Below, piece after piece: positions 8,478 to 18,253 of a stretch of 64,000 bases of DNA. Location of the stretch: the NCBI RefSeq assembly GCF_024623725.1, contig NZ_JANKHG010000017.1:535265-599264 (forward strand). The letters are read 5' to 3'. The notes under the pieces were generated by a model, which had not been told where the DNA came from, made no database searches, and saw nothing but the letters and a program-made list of their open reading frames with translations. The translations under genes were made by a program, and so were the position numbers. This DNA is from Limnobacter parvus (GTDB lineage Bacteria > Pseudomonadota > Gammaproteobacteria > Burkholderiales > Burkholderiaceae_B). Each line of letters starts with the position of its first letter. The stretch's first letter is position 1.

Positions 8478-9956
8478 ATGAGATCTGAAGTGTTGAATTC
8501 CGGAAAAACAATTTCAATCGCCTTTTTTTTGTTGGCGATAATTCTGACTGTGTGGGCAGTTCCTGCACCAGCGCAGACAAATACGCGGGGCTTGCCCGAT
8601 TTTTCTGATCTCGTAGATCGGGTTGGACCCGCTGTGGTGAACATTCGCACCACACAGAAGGTCAGTCAAAACCCTCAAGGTTTTCCTGGCTTTCCTGGCA
8701 TGGATCCCAATGATCCATTTTTTGAATTTTTCCGTCGATTCATGCCACCCGGCACACCCATGCCAGGCCAGCCAGGTCAAACGCCTCGTCCCGGGCAGCA
8801 GCAAGCACCTGAACGTGAAGTACCGAGCGGTGTGGGTTCAGGGTTTGTAATTGACGCCGATGGCTTTCTTTTGACGAATCACCATGTGGTAGACGGTGCC
8901 GATTCCATCATTGTGACCTTTCCGGATAATCGCGAGTTCAAGGGCAAGGTGATTGGTTCTGATCAGCGCACCGATGTTGCCTTGGTAAAGATTGAGGGGA
9001 AGAATTTTCCGTTTTTGAAAATTGGTAACGTGGCTAACACCAAAGTCGGTCAGTGGGTGGTTGCCATTGGTTCACCATTCGGCCTTGAAAACTCGGTGAC
9101 CGCAGGTATTGTCAGTGCCAAGGGCCGTGATACGGGTGAATACCTGCCGTTTATTCAAACGGATGTGGCAGTGAACCCAGGCAACTCGGGCGGACCGTTG
9201 TTAAATCTGGATGGTGAGGTTATTGGCATCAACTCACAGATTTACAGCCGTACCGGTGGCTTCATGGGCATTTCATTTGCGATCCCGATTGACGAGGCCA
9301 CGCGTGTGGCCAAGCAACTGCGCGAGAACGGCAAAGTGAGTCGAGGCCGTATTGGTGTGGGTATTGGCGAGGTGGACAAGGATGTGGCCAAAGCGCTGGG
9401 TCTTGACTCGGCGGTGGGCGCACTTGTTGGCTCGGTTGGCAAAGACAGTCCAGCTGAAAAAGCGGGCGTGATAGCTGGCGACATCATCTTGCGGTTCGAT
9501 GGAAAGAAGGTGGTGAAAGCTTCGGACCTTCCGCGGATCGTTGGAGAAACAAAGCCCGGTTCAAAGGTGAACATGGTGCTGTGGCGTAAAGGCGCCGAAA
9601 AAACAGTGGCGATTACCGTGGTTGAATTTGAAACTGAAACTGCGAAGGCGACGCCTGCACCTGTTGAAAAGCCCAAGGCTGCGGAAGCGGACAAATTCGG
9701 TTTGACTGTGGGTGAGCCAACCGCGCAGGAAAAGTCGACTTTGAATTTGACGGGCGGTGTCGTGGTGCGCAATGCAGTTGGCGTGGCAGCTGCGGCGGGC
9801 GTGGCGGCTGGTGACGTTATCCTGCGGGTTGGCCGTTCAGATGTTGGCAGCGCCAAGCAGTTCGCGGACTTAGTCAACGCGGTGCCCAAAGGGCAGGCCA
9901 CACCCATGTTGGTGCGCCGAGGTGAAAATTCATTCTTTGTGGTTCTAACGCCCTGA
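8478..9956 (+). CDS. mucD: Periplasmic serine protease MucD/DegP-like
   Basis: An HtrA-family protease/chaperone for misfolded envelope proteins. The 492-residue product has an N-terminal signal segment (cleavage likely near PAPAQT, about 32), a trypsin-like domain with triad His136 (LTNHHVVDG), Asp166 (RTDVALVKI) and Ser237 (GNSGGPLLN), then two PDZ domains (about 280-375 and 400-490). A Gly/Pro/Gln-rich loop (about 66-115) precedes the catalytic core. It ends the rpoE-rseA-rseB operon, as algU-mucABD does in pseudomonads, and is probably under RpoE control. Confidence 0.95.
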   Translation: MRSEVLNSGKTISIAFFLLAIILTVWAVPAPAQTNTRGLPDFSDLVDRVGPAVVNIRTTQKVSQNPQGFPGFPGMDPNDPFFEFFRRFMPPGTPMPGQPGQTPRPGQQQAPEREVPSGVGSGFVIDADGFLLTNHHVVDGADSIIVTFPDNREFKGKVIGSDQRTDVALVKIEGKNFPFLKIGNVANTKVGQWVVAIGSPFGLENSVTAGIVSAKGRDTGEYLPFIQTDVAVNPGNSGGPLLNLDGEVIGINSQIYSRTGGFMGISFAIPIDEATRVAKQLRENGKVSRGRIGVGIGEVDKDVAKALGLDSAVGALVGSVGKDSPAEKAGVIAGDIILRFDGKKVVKASDLPRIVGETKPGSKVNMVLWRKGAEKTVAITVVEFETETAKATPAPVEKPKAAEADKFGLTVGEPTAQEKSTLNLTGGVVVRNAVGVAAAAGVAAGDVILRVGRSDVGSAKQFADLVNAVPKGQATPMLVRRGENSFFVVLTP

Positions 9957-10007
9957 TTCATTTCGTCCCTCGGTGCATGCCTGTGATGCGTGCCACATCG
10001 AGGCTAG

Positions 10008-10040
10008 GGGCCTTGCGAAATATGCTGTAAAGCAAGGCCT
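10008..10040 (+). other. Leader hairpin upstream of lepA
   Basis: GGCCTTGC (10009-10016) pairs perfectly with GCAAGGCC (10032-10039), with a possible extra G-U pair at 10008/10040 and a loop of 15 bases. A weaker CCTCG/CGAGG pairing (9968-9972 with 9999-10003) lies just upstream. AGGGG at 10006-10010 could instead pair with CCCCT at 10089-10093 in the downstream terminator arm. The region therefore has the ingredients of an attenuation switch, by inference only. Confidence 0.45.
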
Positions 10041-10074
10041 GATCAGGTAAAATAAGACGTTACCGAAATTTCCA

Positions 10075-10097
10075 GGGGGCCAAGCAGCCCCCTTTTT
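10075..10097 (+). terminator. Intrinsic terminator at the mucD-lepA junction
   Basis: GGGGGC (10075-10080) pairs with GCCCCC (10087-10092) around a CAAGCA loop and is followed directly by TTTTT (10093-10097). This is a textbook rho-independent terminator. It ends 1 nt before the first possible lepA ATG (10099) and 10 nt before the better one (10108), leaving no room for a promoter between. It may end the rpoE operon, attenuate lepA, or both. Confidence 0.8.
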
Positions 10098-10107
10098 AAT
10101 GATGCAA

Positions 10108-11901
10108 ATGCAGCACATACGTAATTTTTCAATCATCGCCCACATTGATCACGGGAAATCCACGCTGGCGGATCGTTTGATCCAAACCTGCGGCGGGCTT
10201 AGTGACCGGGAAATGGATTCCCAAGTGCTTGACTCAATGGACATTGAACGAGAACGCGGTATTACCATCAAAGCGCAAACCGCAGCCCTTTCGTACAAAG
10301 CCAAAGACGGTAACACCTACTTGCTGAATTTGATTGACACTCCGGGGCACGTTGACTTTTCCTATGAGGTAAGTCGTTCTTTGTCGGCCTGTGAAGGCGC
10401 GCTATTGGTGGTGGATGCTTCACAGGGTGTGGAGGCCCAAACAGTGGCCAACTGTTACACCGCACTCGACCTGGGTGTAGAAGTGCTGCCTGTGTTGAAT
10501 AAAATCGATTTGCCGCAAGCCGACCCCGAAAATGCCAAATCTGAAATTGAAGACGTAATTGGTATTGACGCATCCGAGGCAATCGCCATTTCGGCCAAGA
10601 CCGGTGTTGGAATTGCCGATGTGTTGGAGTTGATTGTCAACAAGGTTCCGCCGGCACGAGGCAGCCGTGAGGCGCCACTGCAAGCCTTGATTATTGACAG
10701 CTGGTTCGACAACTATGTGGGTGTTGTCATGTTGGTTCGTGTGGTCAACGGCGTATTGAACCGAAAGGACAAAATCAAGTTGATGGCCACTGGCGACACC
10801 TATATTGCCGACGACGTGGGTGTGTTCACACCAAAATCGATTGCCCGCGATTCATTGTCAGCCGGTGAGGTGGGTTACATCAATGCAGGCATTAAAATGC
10901 TTGAAAGTGCGAAGGTGGGCGACACGGTAACCTTGGCTGGCAAGCCAGCAGACAAGCCGTTGCCCGGCTTCAAGGAAGTGCAATCCCAAGTATTTGCTGG
11001 CCTGTTCCCAGTTGAATCAAATCAATATGAGGCTTTGCGCGAGGCGCTTGACAAGCTGCGCCTAAACGATGCTGCTCTGAATTACGAACCCGAAGTGTCG
11101 CAAGCACTGGGTTTTGGCTTCCGCTGCGGTTTTCTGGGTATGCTGCACATGGACATTGTACAGGAACGTCTGGAACGCGAATTTGACATGGATTTGATCA
11201 CCACTGCGCCCACGGTGGTTTATGAAATCAGACAGCGAGATGGCACGATATTGCGTTGCGACAACCCGTCGAAAATGCCAGATCTGAGCAAGGTCGACGA
11301 AATCCGAGAACCGATCGTGATTGTTAACTTGTTGATGCCTCAGGAATATGTGGGTTCGGTAATGACCTTGTGCACCGGCAGGCGCGGTACGCAAACCAAC
11401 ATGGTTTACCACGGTCGACAAGTAAGGCTGACTTTCGAGATGCCAATGGCGGAAATCGTGCTCGATTTCTTTGACAAGTTGAAGTCGACATCGCGCGGCT
11501 ATGCATCGATGGACTATGCATTCAAAGAATACCGTCCCGCCGACATTGTGAAAGTGGACATGTTGATCAATGGCGAGAAAGTAGACGCCCTGTCGATCAT
11601 GGTTCACCGGAGTAATTCAATTTACCGAGGCCGTGCCGTGGCTGGGAAAATGCGTGAGATTATTTCAAGGCAGATGTTTGATGTGGCCATTCAGGCCGCA
11701 ATTGGTGCGAACATCATTGCCCGTGAAACCGTGAAGGCCTTGCGTAAAAACGTGCTGGCAAAATGTTATGGTGGCGACATATCCCGAAAGAAAAAACTGC
11801 TCGAAAAACAAAAAGCCGGTAAAAAACGAATGAAACAAGTGGGCAATGTGGAAATTCCCCAAGAAGCATTCTTGGCTATTCTACAAGTGGAAGACAAATA
11901 A
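10108..11901 (+). CDS. lepA: Elongation factor 4 (LepA)
   Basis: A translational GTPase (EF4) acting on the ribosome. From ATG 10108 the product is 597 residues and begins [19 protein letters not shown], aligning with typical LepA starts; in-frame ATGs at 10099 and 10102 would add three residues. GTPase motifs are AHIDHGKST (G1), DTPGH (G3) and NKIDLP (G4). The C-terminal domain ends [20 protein letters not shown]. No Shine-Dalgarno sequence is evident between the terminator hairpin and the start. lepB follows after 2 nt, the usual pair. Confidence 0.96.
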   Translation: MQHIRNFSIIAHIDHGKSTLADRLIQTCGGLSDREMDSQVLDSMDIERERGITIKAQTAALSYKAKDGNTYLLNLIDTPGHVDFSYEVSRSLSACEGALLVVDASQGVEAQTVANCYTALDLGVEVLPVLNKIDLPQADPENAKSEIEDVIGIDASEAIAISAKTGVGIADVLELIVNKVPPARGSREAPLQALIIDSWFDNYVGVVMLVRVVNGVLNRKDKIKLMATGDTYIADDVGVFTPKSIARDSLSAGEVGYINAGIKMLESAKVGDTVTLAGKPADKPLPGFKEVQSQVFAGLFPVESNQYEALREALDKLRLNDAALNYEPEVSQALGFGFRCGFLGMLHMDIVQERLEREFDMDLITTAPTVVYEIRQRDGTILRCDNPSKMPDLSKVDEIREPIVIVNLLMPQEYVGSVMTLCTGRRGTQTNMVYHGRQVRLTFEMPMAEIVLDFFDKLKSTSRGYASMDYAFKEYRPADIVKVDMLINGEKVDALSIMVHRSNSIYRGRAVAGKMREIISRQMFDVAIQAAIGANIIARETVKALRKNVLAKCYGGDISRKKKLLEKQKAGKKRMKQVGNVEIPQEAFLAILQVEDK

Positions 11902-11903
11902 CA

Positions 11904-12758
11904 ATGAATTTTTCCCTGATTCTGTTTTTGCTGGTGTTGTTCACCGGCTTTTTTTATGTGCTTGATGTTTTTGTTTTCAAGCCAAAACGAAAAATGGCTG
12001 CCGAACAGGCTTTGGCTGGGACGGCGGCTGGTGGTGAGGCGGAAAGACGCATCCGCAACCAATACATGAAGCAACCAATTTGGCTTGAGTACAGTGCCAG
12101 TTTCTTCCCTGTTATTCTGTTTGTTTTTGTGTTGCGGTCTTTCGTGGTGGAGCCTTTCAAGATTCCATCGGGGTCGATGATCCCCACCTTGTTGATTGGC
12201 GACCTGATTTTGGTGAACAAATTCACCTACGGTATTCGTTTGCCAATCATCGACAAAAAAATTATTGAAGTGTCAGACCCGCAAAGGGGGGATGTCATGG
12301 TTTTTCGTTACCCGCTGGATCCTTCGCTTGATTACATCAAACGAGTGATCGGTGTGGGTGGCGATGTAGTGGAGTATCGCAACAAAAAACTGTCTTTAAA
12401 TGGCAAAACGTTGCCAGTCAAAGAGCTCGACAAGTACTACGACCCAAACAGTTTTTCTTATTCCTTGCAGTACCAAGAGGTATTGGGTGGCAAGAAACAC
12501 TTGGTGCTGAATGATGAAGATGCACCACCGTATGTCATCGGTGCACAAACTTTCAAAAATCGCGACAATTGCAAATACGATGTGAACGGGTTTCGCTGTG
12601 TGGTGCCACAGGGGCATTATTTCATGATGGGCGACAATCGAGACAATTCCAGTGACAGCCGGATTTGGGGTTTCGTGTCAGACGAGCAAGTGGTTGGCAA
12701 GGCATTTTTGGTGTGGATGAACTTCAACGACTTTTCCCGAATTGGCCTTTTCCACTAA
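11904..12758 (+). CDS. lepB: Signal peptidase I
   Basis: The membrane serine protease that removes Sec and Tat signal peptides. The 284-residue product has two N-terminal membrane helices (about 3-25 and 64-83). The catalytic Ser91 is in IPSGSMIPTL and Lys146 in DYIKRVIGVGGD. The C-terminal GDNRDNSSDSR box is also present. It follows lepA by 2 nt and precedes rnc by 20 nt, the conserved lepA-lepB-rnc-era order. Several exported proteins in this window would be its substrates. Confidence 0.97.
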   Translation: MNFSLILFLLVLFTGFFYVLDVFVFKPKRKMAAEQALAGTAAGGEAERRIRNQYMKQPIWLEYSASFFPVILFVFVLRSFVVEPFKIPSGSMIPTLLIGDLILVNKFTYGIRLPIIDKKIIEVSDPQRGDVMVFRYPLDPSLDYIKRVIGVGGDVVEYRNKKLSLNGKTLPVKELDKYYDPNSFSYSLQYQEVLGGKKHLVLNDEDAPPYVIGAQTFKNRDNCKYDVNGFRCVVPQGHYFMMGDNRDNSSDSRIWGFVSDEQVVGKAFLVWMNFNDFSRIGLFH

Positions 12759-12778
12759 GGCCAGGCAGGAGGTTTTGC

Positions 12779-13495
12779 ATGGAGCAGTCTAAATACGCCA
12801 GCCTTGAGGCTGCACTGGGGTACCAGTTCAGAGATCAGGGGTTGCTGCGGGTTGCCTTGACGCATCGAAGCTATTGCAGCCAGCACAATGAGCGTCTTGA
12901 GTTTCTGGGCGACAGTGTGCTGAATTGCGCGGCCTCAATTTTGCTGTTTGAAACGCACCCCGATATGGATGAAGGCAAAATGTCCCGGGTGCGTTCTCAC
13001 TTGGTGAAACAAGAATGCTTGGCCCTGATCGGCCGCAATTTGGCGTTGGATCAGTACCTGTTTTTGGGCGCTGGCGAGCTTCGAAGTGCTAAAACCATCA
13101 AGGAAAGCATTGTTGCCGATGCTCTGGAAGCGCTATTTGGAGCGATTTTGCTGGATGCAGGCTTTGAGGCAGCACGCGATTGCGTCATTCGCTTATTGAC
13201 CCCTGTGGTGTTGGAAACACCGATCGAGTCCATGGGCAAAGACCCCAAGACCCGTCTACAAGAGTTGCTGCAAGGCAAACGCATGAAGTTGCCTGTCTAC
13301 AATGTGCTGGTAGAGGGCGGTACATCCTCCAGCCCTGAATTCAGTGTGGAGTGTACTGTGGAGGACATTGAAATTACCCAGTTGGGCCAAGGTCATTCAA
13401 GGCGGGTGGCAGAGCAGCACGCCGCACAAGCGGTGCTTATCGAACTACTTGAGCGGGAGTATTCTGATCCCAATCAAGCCAGCAGGAGGCAATGA
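12779..13495 (+). CDS. rnc: Ribonuclease III
   Basis: A double-stranded RNA endonuclease that processes rRNA precursors and structured mRNAs. The start is ATG 12779, with a perfect AGGAGG (12767-12772) 6 nt before it. The open frame extends upstream into lepB, but that part is a shadow. The 238-residue product has the signature NERLEFLGDSVLN (about 37-49) and the second acidic patch in the KESIVADALEALFGA stretch. A C-terminal dsRNA-binding domain spans about 165-230. Its stop overlaps era by 4 nt (ATGA). Confidence 0.97.
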   Translation: MEQSKYASLEAALGYQFRDQGLLRVALTHRSYCSQHNERLEFLGDSVLNCAASILLFETHPDMDEGKMSRVRSHLVKQECLALIGRNLALDQYLFLGAGELRSAKTIKESIVADALEALFGAILLDAGFEAARDCVIRLLTPVVLETPIESMGKDPKTRLQELLQGKRMKLPVYNVLVEGGTSSSPEFSVECTVEDIEITQLGQGHSRRVAEQHAAQAVLIELLEREYSDPNQASRRQ

Positions 13496-13497
13496 AC

Positions 13498-14394
13498 ATG
13501 GCCGAATCCAAGTGCGGTGTAATTGCCGTGGTAGGGCGCCCCAATGTGGGCAAATCTACACTGATGAATGGAATGATTGGTGAACACCTGTCGATTACTT
13601 CCAGCAAACCGCAAACTACACGCCACCGTGTGTTGGGCGTAATGACTGAAACTGTGAAAGACGTGCCCACGCAGTTTATTTTCGTGGACACTCCCGGTTT
13701 TCAAACCAAGCATTCCAACGCCCTGAACAAAACCATGAACCGCGCGGTGTTAACCGCCTTGGCGGATGTGAATGTGATTTTGTGGGTGATTGAGCAGGGC
13801 AAACTAATGCCTGCTGACATGAAAGTGCTGGAGCTGTGCCCCAAGGGCGTACCATTGGTTGCCGTGGTGAACAAGGTGGACTTGCTAGAGAAGAAAAACG
13901 AAGTGCTGCCTTTTCTGCAAAAGGTGAGCGGCCAGCGTAACTTCGATGCGATCGTGCCTTTGAGCGCGCAAACCAACAAGAATCTGGACAGTCTGAAGGA
14001 AGCTGTATCTGCTTTGTTGCCCGAGCAGCCTTTCTTTTACGACGAAGACACGTTGACGGATCGGCCAGAGAAGTTCCTAGCCGCTGAACGAATTCGGGAA
14101 AAACTGTTTCGTTTGGTGGGCGATGAATTGCCTTACACCTGCACAGTGGTGATCGACAAATTTGAAATTGAGGAAGGCCGACGCGTTATTTTCGCGTCAA
14201 TTTTAGTGGATCGTTCTTCTCACAAAGCGATGATTATCGGTAAGGGTGGCGAAAAACTGAAACGCATTGGTTCCGAGGCACGCCAAGACATGGAGCGCCT
14301 TTTTGGCGGCAGTGTTCATCTTGAAACCTGGGTGAAGGTTCGCAGTGGCTGGGCGGACAATGCAACTTTGCTGCAAACCCTGGGGTATGAATAA
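13498..14394 (+). CDS. era: GTPase Era
   Basis: Era is an essential GTPase that binds the 3' end of 16S rRNA during 30S assembly. It has GRPNVGKST (G1), DTPGF (G3) and NKVDL (G4). A C-terminal KH domain includes the IIGKGGEKLKRIG loop (about residues 243-255). Two in-frame ATGs exist at 13492 and 13498. AGGAGG at 13484-13489 is only 2 nt from the first but 8 nt from the second, so 13498 is preferred (298 residues). It overlaps recO by 8 nt. Confidence 0.97.
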   Translation: MAESKCGVIAVVGRPNVGKSTLMNGMIGEHLSITSSKPQTTRHRVLGVMTETVKDVPTQFIFVDTPGFQTKHSNALNKTMNRAVLTALADVNVILWVIEQGKLMPADMKVLELCPKGVPLVAVVNKVDLLEKKNEVLPFLQKVSGQRNFDAIVPLSAQTNKNLDSLKEAVSALLPEQPFFYDEDTLTDRPEKFLAAERIREKLFRLVGDELPYTCTVVIDKFEIEEGRRVIFASILVDRSSHKAMIIGKGGEKLKRIGSEARQDMERLFGGSVHLETWVKVRSGWADNATLLQTLGYE

Positions 14395-15124
14395 CCCCCG
14401 ATCCAATTCGGATTTGGCCTATGTGCTGCACAGCGTGCCGTACAAGGAAACCAGTTTGATTGTGGAATTGTTCTGCAAAGAACATGGGCGCATGCCGGTG
14501 GTTGCCAAAGGGGCCAAGCGGCCGCACTCGGGTTTGCGTGCGGTGCTGGTCAGTTTTCAGCCCCTGTCGGTACGTTTTACAGGTAAATCGGATGTTAAAA
14601 CCCTGACCCAAGCTGAATGGATGGGTGGTTTGATGTCGCCAGATGGCAAGGCGTTGTTTGCCGCTTACTACCTGAACGAATTGCTGATGCGCGGTTTGGG
14701 TCGGGAAGACAATCACCCTGAACTGTTTGATTTGTATCAGCAAACCTTGATTGGACTGGTGGCCGGTGAAGACATGAATGTGTGTATTCGCCGTTTCGAA
14801 GTGGGTTTGCTTCAAGCACTGGGTTACGGCTTTGATTGGCAATTTGATGCACAAGGCAGGGACATTGAGTCCGATAGTGCTTATGTGTGGCAAGATCAAG
14901 TGGGCTGGACTACCTCGAACGGGTTAAATGTAGGCAATTTGCAGAACGGTCTCGTTGAACAAATGGTCCAAGGACACTGGATGGTCGAGATTCAACAGGG
15001 CCTGTGGTCGAAAGCCGCCGCGAGTGCTTTGAAGCCGATTACCCGTCGATTGCTTTTAGCCCATGTTGCGCCCAATGGTTTGATGTCTAGAGTCTGGATG
15101 GAGCATTTGTTAAGACATGATTGA
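14387..15124 (+). CDS. recO: DNA repair protein RecO
   Basis: RecO helps load RecA onto SSB-coated gaps with RecR. The start is ATG 14387 inside the end of era, giving a 245-residue product beginning [20 protein letters not shown]. The N-terminal OB-fold covers about residues 1-85 ([35 protein letters not shown]), followed by a helical domain. No zinc-ligand cysteine cluster is seen, as in several proteobacterial RecO proteins. It overlaps era by 8 nt and pdxJ by 8 nt, so the three are translationally coupled. Confidence 0.95.
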   Translation: MNNPRSNSDLAYVLHSVPYKETSLIVELFCKEHGRMPVVAKGAKRPHSGLRAVLVSFQPLSVRFTGKSDVKTLTQAEWMGGLMSPDGKALFAAYYLNELLMRGLGREDNHPELFDLYQQTLIGLVAGEDMNVCIRRFEVGLLQALGYGFDWQFDAQGRDIESDSAYVWQDQVGWTTSNGLNVGNLQNGLVEQMVQGHWMVEIQQGLWSKAAASALKPITRRLLLAHVAPNGLMSRVWMEHLLRHD

Positions 15125-15857
15125 ACTTGGTGTAAATATTGATCACGTGGCCACCATTCGCCAAGCGCGCAGGGGGCATGAGCCCGATCCATTGCAGGCT
15201 GCATTGTTGGCTGAGGAATTCGGTGCTGACGCGATTACTGTGCATGTGCGTGAAGATCGCCGACACATGCAGGACGACGACGTGCGGCGCATTCGCCCGC
15301 AAATCAGTACGCGTCTGAATTTTGAATGTGCTGTGGTTGAGGAAATGATTCGCCTGGTTGAGGAAATCAAGCCGCAGGATGTGTGCTTTGTGCCTGAACG
15401 CCGGGAAGAGGTGACGACCGAGGGTGGCCTGGATGTCATTGGTGGATTTCACTTGATTGCACCTGCGGTGGCCCGTCTGAAGGACCAAGGAATGCGAATT
15501 TCACTGTTCATTGACCCGGATATGGATCAGATCGAGGCAGCCCTGAAATGTGGTGCTGATGCGATTGAACTGCACACCGGTAGTTATGCCCATGCCACGG
15601 GTTCACTTTTGGACCTTGAGTTAGCCAGAATTCGAAAAGCCGCCAATTTCGGGGCTGCCGAGGGTTTGCGAGTGAACGCCGGGCACGGCTTGAATTATGA
15701 CAATGTACAAGCAGTTGCCGCGATCGAAACCATTGCAGAATTGAACATTGGACACAGCATTGTGGCCAATGCGGTGTTTATGGGCTGGGAAGCTGCGATC
15801 AAGAAGATGAAAGAACTGATGATTAAAGCGAAGTTAGAAGCAATTCGACCGAGATAA
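15117..15857 (+). CDS. pdxJ: Pyridoxine 5'-phosphate synthase
   Basis: PdxJ condenses 3-amino-2-oxopropyl phosphate with deoxyxylulose 5-phosphate in the last ring-forming step of vitamin B6 synthesis. The 246-residue TIM-barrel protein begins [19 protein letters not shown] and contains [15 protein letters not shown] (about 42-56), a conserved active-site region. AGHGLNYDN and an [12 protein letters not shown] segment follow late in the barrel. The ATG lies inside the recO end. The recO-pdxJ-acpS order is standard in proteobacteria. Confidence 0.97.
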   Translation: MIELGVNIDHVATIRQARRGHEPDPLQAALLAEEFGADAITVHVREDRRHMQDDDVRRIRPQISTRLNFECAVVEEMIRLVEEIKPQDVCFVPERREEVTTEGGLDVIGGFHLIAPAVARLKDQGMRISLFIDPDMDQIEAALKCGADAIELHTGSYAHATGSLLDLELARIRKAANFGAAEGLRVNAGHGLNYDNVQAVAAIETIAELNIGHSIVANAVFMGWEAAIKKMKELMIKAKLEAIRPR

Positions 15858-15873
15858 AGGCAAGGTGCTTGGA

Positions 15874-16284
15874 ATGATTGATGAAGTGTTGGGCCTTGGG
15901 TGCGACATTCTCGAAATCGAGAGAATTGAGAATTTGCTTCGAAAAGGGCATGAAAGTTTCATCAAGCGGGTGCTAACGCCAGAGGAAATTGCTGAATATG
16001 AGCGCCGATCAGACAAATCGGCCCCAAGAGGTATTTTGTACATCGCCACGCGTTACTGCGCAAAAGAAGCATTTTCAAAAGCCATGGGAACGGGCGTTGG
16101 CGAGCATTTTTCATTTCAGGACCTTTCGGTGCTTAATGACGAATTTGGACGCCCCCTTTTGGTCTATTCCACCCGATTGACCCAGTGGTTACAATCACGC
16201 AGGGCTTGTGCACAAGTATCAATCAGCGATGAGCAGCATTACGCAATGTCGACTGTTATTTTATATTCAAAAACAATAGGTTAG
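15874..16284 (+). CDS. acpS: Holo-ACP synthase
   Basis: AcpS attaches 4'-phosphopantetheine from CoA to the serine of ACP (Ser37 of the acpP product here). The product has the two metal-binding motifs GLGCDILEIERIE near the N-terminus and FSKAMG preceded by ATRYCAKEA. ATG 15874 is preferred (136 residues). An in-frame GTG at 15865 would add three residues but sits too close to its AAGG site. It lies 16 nt after pdxJ and 19 nt before nagZ. Confidence 0.94.
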   Translation: MIDEVLGLGCDILEIERIENLLRKGHESFIKRVLTPEEIAEYERRSDKSAPRGILYIATRYCAKEAFSKAMGTGVGEHFSFQDLSVLNDEFGRPLLVYSTRLTQWLQSRRACAQVSISDEQHYAMSTVILYSKTIG

Positions 16285-16303
16285 CTAAAGGAATTAATTC
16301 GCC

Positions 16304-17326
16304 ATGTTAGGTCCGTTCATCGTTGGTTTAACAGGTTTAACTTTGTCCCAAGAAGACATCGCGCACATCAAGAATCCGGCTGTAGGCGGTTTGATTCTAT
16401 TTTCCAGAAACTTTGAAAGTAAGGCCCAACTTATTGATTTGGTGGAATCTATTCGTAAAAACGGTGGAGAAAATAAACCGGTTTTTGTGGACCACGAGGG
16501 CGGGCGTGTACAGCGATTCCGGGAGGGGTTTACGGCCATTCCTTCCATGCGTCAAATTGGTCAGCGAGCAGAGGTGGATTTCGATGATGCGGTTTCACTG
16601 GCGCGAGAAGCTGGGTTTGTAATGGCAGCGGAACTACGCGCCTGTGGCATTGACATGAGTTTTGCCCCGGTGCTGGATCTGGATTGGGGCAACAGTGAAA
16701 TTATTGGCGACCGTTCTTTTGGTAAAGACGCGCGCATGGTATCGCGCCTTTCGTCCGCATTGATGAACGGTATGGCTTTGGCTGGCATGCAAGCCTGTGG
16801 AAAGCATTTTCCAGGTCATGGTTGGGTTCAGCTGGATAGTCATTTGGCATTGCCACATGACACGCGTTCCCTGAATGAAATTTTGAAAGTGGATGCCTTG
16901 CCTTACCAATTGAACAGCACGCTTAACATGGCCAGCATTATGCCGGCACATGTGGTGTATTCCGAGGTAGACCCGAAACCGGCTTGTTTTTCAAGTTTCT
17001 GGATTGAAGAAGTGTTGCGCGTGAAGTTCAGTTTTGATGGCGCTGTGATTAGTGACGACTTGGATATGGTGGGTGCACACGGAGTAGGGGACATTCGCGC
17101 CCGCGCCAGTGCGGCCCTGCAAGCTGGTTGTGACGCTGTTTTGGTGTGCAATAACTTTGACGACATCGAAACACTGGTGAATAATCCAGTCCCCCAAGTA
17201 AATGAGAACAAAGAGGTTCGTGATCGGCGCTTGCGTCGCCTGTTGTCGGGCAGTTCTTTGGATTGGTCTAGCTTGAGGCAGACTTACATGTATCAGGCTG
17301 CCATCGATCGCATCACGACACTTTGA
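16304..17326 (+). CDS. nagZ: Beta-N-acetylhexosaminidase NagZ
   Basis: A cytoplasmic GH3 enzyme that removes N-acetylglucosamine from anhydromuropeptides during cell-wall recycling. The 340-residue single-domain protein has the GH3 motif KHFPGHG (167-173). The NagZ catalytic loop reaches Asp178/His180 (LDSHLALP), and the nucleophile aspartate lies in ISDDLDMVGA (251/252). The substrate loop FVDHEGGRVQRF is also present. An AAGGA site precedes the ATG. A strong bidirectional terminator follows at 17348-17382, ending the 17-kb plus-strand run. Confidence 0.96.
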   Translation: MLGPFIVGLTGLTLSQEDIAHIKNPAVGGLILFSRNFESKAQLIDLVESIRKNGGENKPVFVDHEGGRVQRFREGFTAIPSMRQIGQRAEVDFDDAVSLAREAGFVMAAELRACGIDMSFAPVLDLDWGNSEIIGDRSFGKDARMVSRLSSALMNGMALAGMQACGKHFPGHGWVQLDSHLALPHDTRSLNEILKVDALPYQLNSTLNMASIMPAHVVYSEVDPKPACFSSFWIEEVLRVKFSFDGAVISDDLDMVGAHGVGDIRARASAALQAGCDAVLVCNNFDDIETLVNNPVPQVNENKEVRDRRLRRLLSGSSLDWSSLRQTYMYQAAIDRITTL

Positions 17327-17347
17327 TGAAATTGGACAGAAAATAAG

Positions 17348-17382
17348 AAAAGCCGCCGAATCGTAGGATCTGGCGGCTTTTT
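17348..17382 (+). terminator. Bidirectional intrinsic terminator
   Basis: AAAAGCCGCC (17348-17357) pairs with GGCGGCTTTT (17372-17381) around a 14-base loop, with an A-tract on one side and a T-tract on the other. It can terminate nagZ on the plus strand and the convergent parvulin gene on the minus strand. Placement between converging genes supports the call. Confidence 0.88.
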
Positions 17383-17417
17383 AATTGAGTCAACGTCAAG
17401 TGCTTGCTAAAAAGGCC

Positions 17418-18200
17418 TTACTGAACCTTGGCGTTTGACATTAACTTGCCTTGATACTCATCCCACTTGTCGTTGATCATTTTCTGTTCAAGTTGTGGGC
17501 GAATTTCTTCCAGTTTGGGTGGAGTTGCTTCTCGGGTGTCTGCCAGCAGAATGACGTGGTAACCAAACTGGCTTTTCACAGGCGTTTTTGTGTATTCGCC
17601 TTTTTTCAAACCGACCATGGCCTGCGAAAACTCGGGCACGAAGCTGTTTGGATTGGCCCAATCCAGGTCGCCGCCAGTTTGCGCCGAACCGGGGTCTTTC
17701 GATTTGGTTTTGGCCAACTCTTCAAATTTTCCACCTTTACCCAACTGGTCAATAATTGCTTTGGCTTCGGCTTCCTGTTCAACCAGAATGTGGCTGGCGC
17801 GGAACTCGCTGCCGCCCATCATCTTGGCGATTTCAGCGTAGGCGTCTTTGACCTCTTTGTCGGTCAGCTTGGTGTTCTTGTAGAAATCTTCACGCAGGGC
17901 ATTGGCCAGAATGGCCTGATTCATCATTTGAACCTGGTACTTCACTTCAGGAGCGCTGCTCAAGCCTTTTTTCACGGCTTCCTGCTTCATCACTTCCTGA
18001 TTAATAAGTTCCTGCCGAATGGTGGAACGCATTTCAGGTGAGGCGGCTTGTCCACGTTTTTCCTGCTCGGCCATGATGAAGTCGACCAAGGCGCTTGGGA
18101 TGGACTGGCCGTTCACCACGGCTGCATTTTGAGCGTGTACGGGGGTGCCCAGAACCAAAACAGCGGCCAGACAAGTTGCTTTCAATGTGGTTTTCAACAT
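17418..18200 (-). CDS. Periplasmic peptidylprolyl isomerase, parvulin type
   Basis: A 260-residue exported foldase. A Sec signal peptide (MLKTTLKATCLAAVLVLG, likely cut after PVHA near residue 23) leads to a helical N-terminal part (about 30-130). A rotamase domain follows at about 132-225, with ASHILVEQEAEAKAI, KDPGSAQTGGDLDW and QFGYHVILL. It resembles PpiC/PrsA-like proteins common in Burkholderiales. It heads a minus-strand group with bolA-like and yciB genes upstream, an arrangement often seen in betaproteobacteria. Confidence 0.92.
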   Translation of the reverse strand: MLKTTLKATCLAAVLVLGTPVHAQNAAVVNGQSIPSALVDFIMAEQEKRGQAASPEMRSTIRQELINQEVMKQEAVKKGLSSAPEVKYQVQMMNQAILANALREDFYKNTKLTDKEVKDAYAEIAKMMGGSEFRASHILVEQEAEAKAIIDQLGKGGKFEELAKTKSKDPGSAQTGGDLDWANPNSFVPEFSQAMVGLKKGEYTKTPVKSQFGYHVILLADTREATPPKLEEIRPQLEQKMINDKWDEYQGKLMSNAKVQ

Positions 18201-18253
18201 AACAAAATAACCTTGTTTTTCAGAGAGTTAATACGGGTGGTCTAAGCCGCTGC

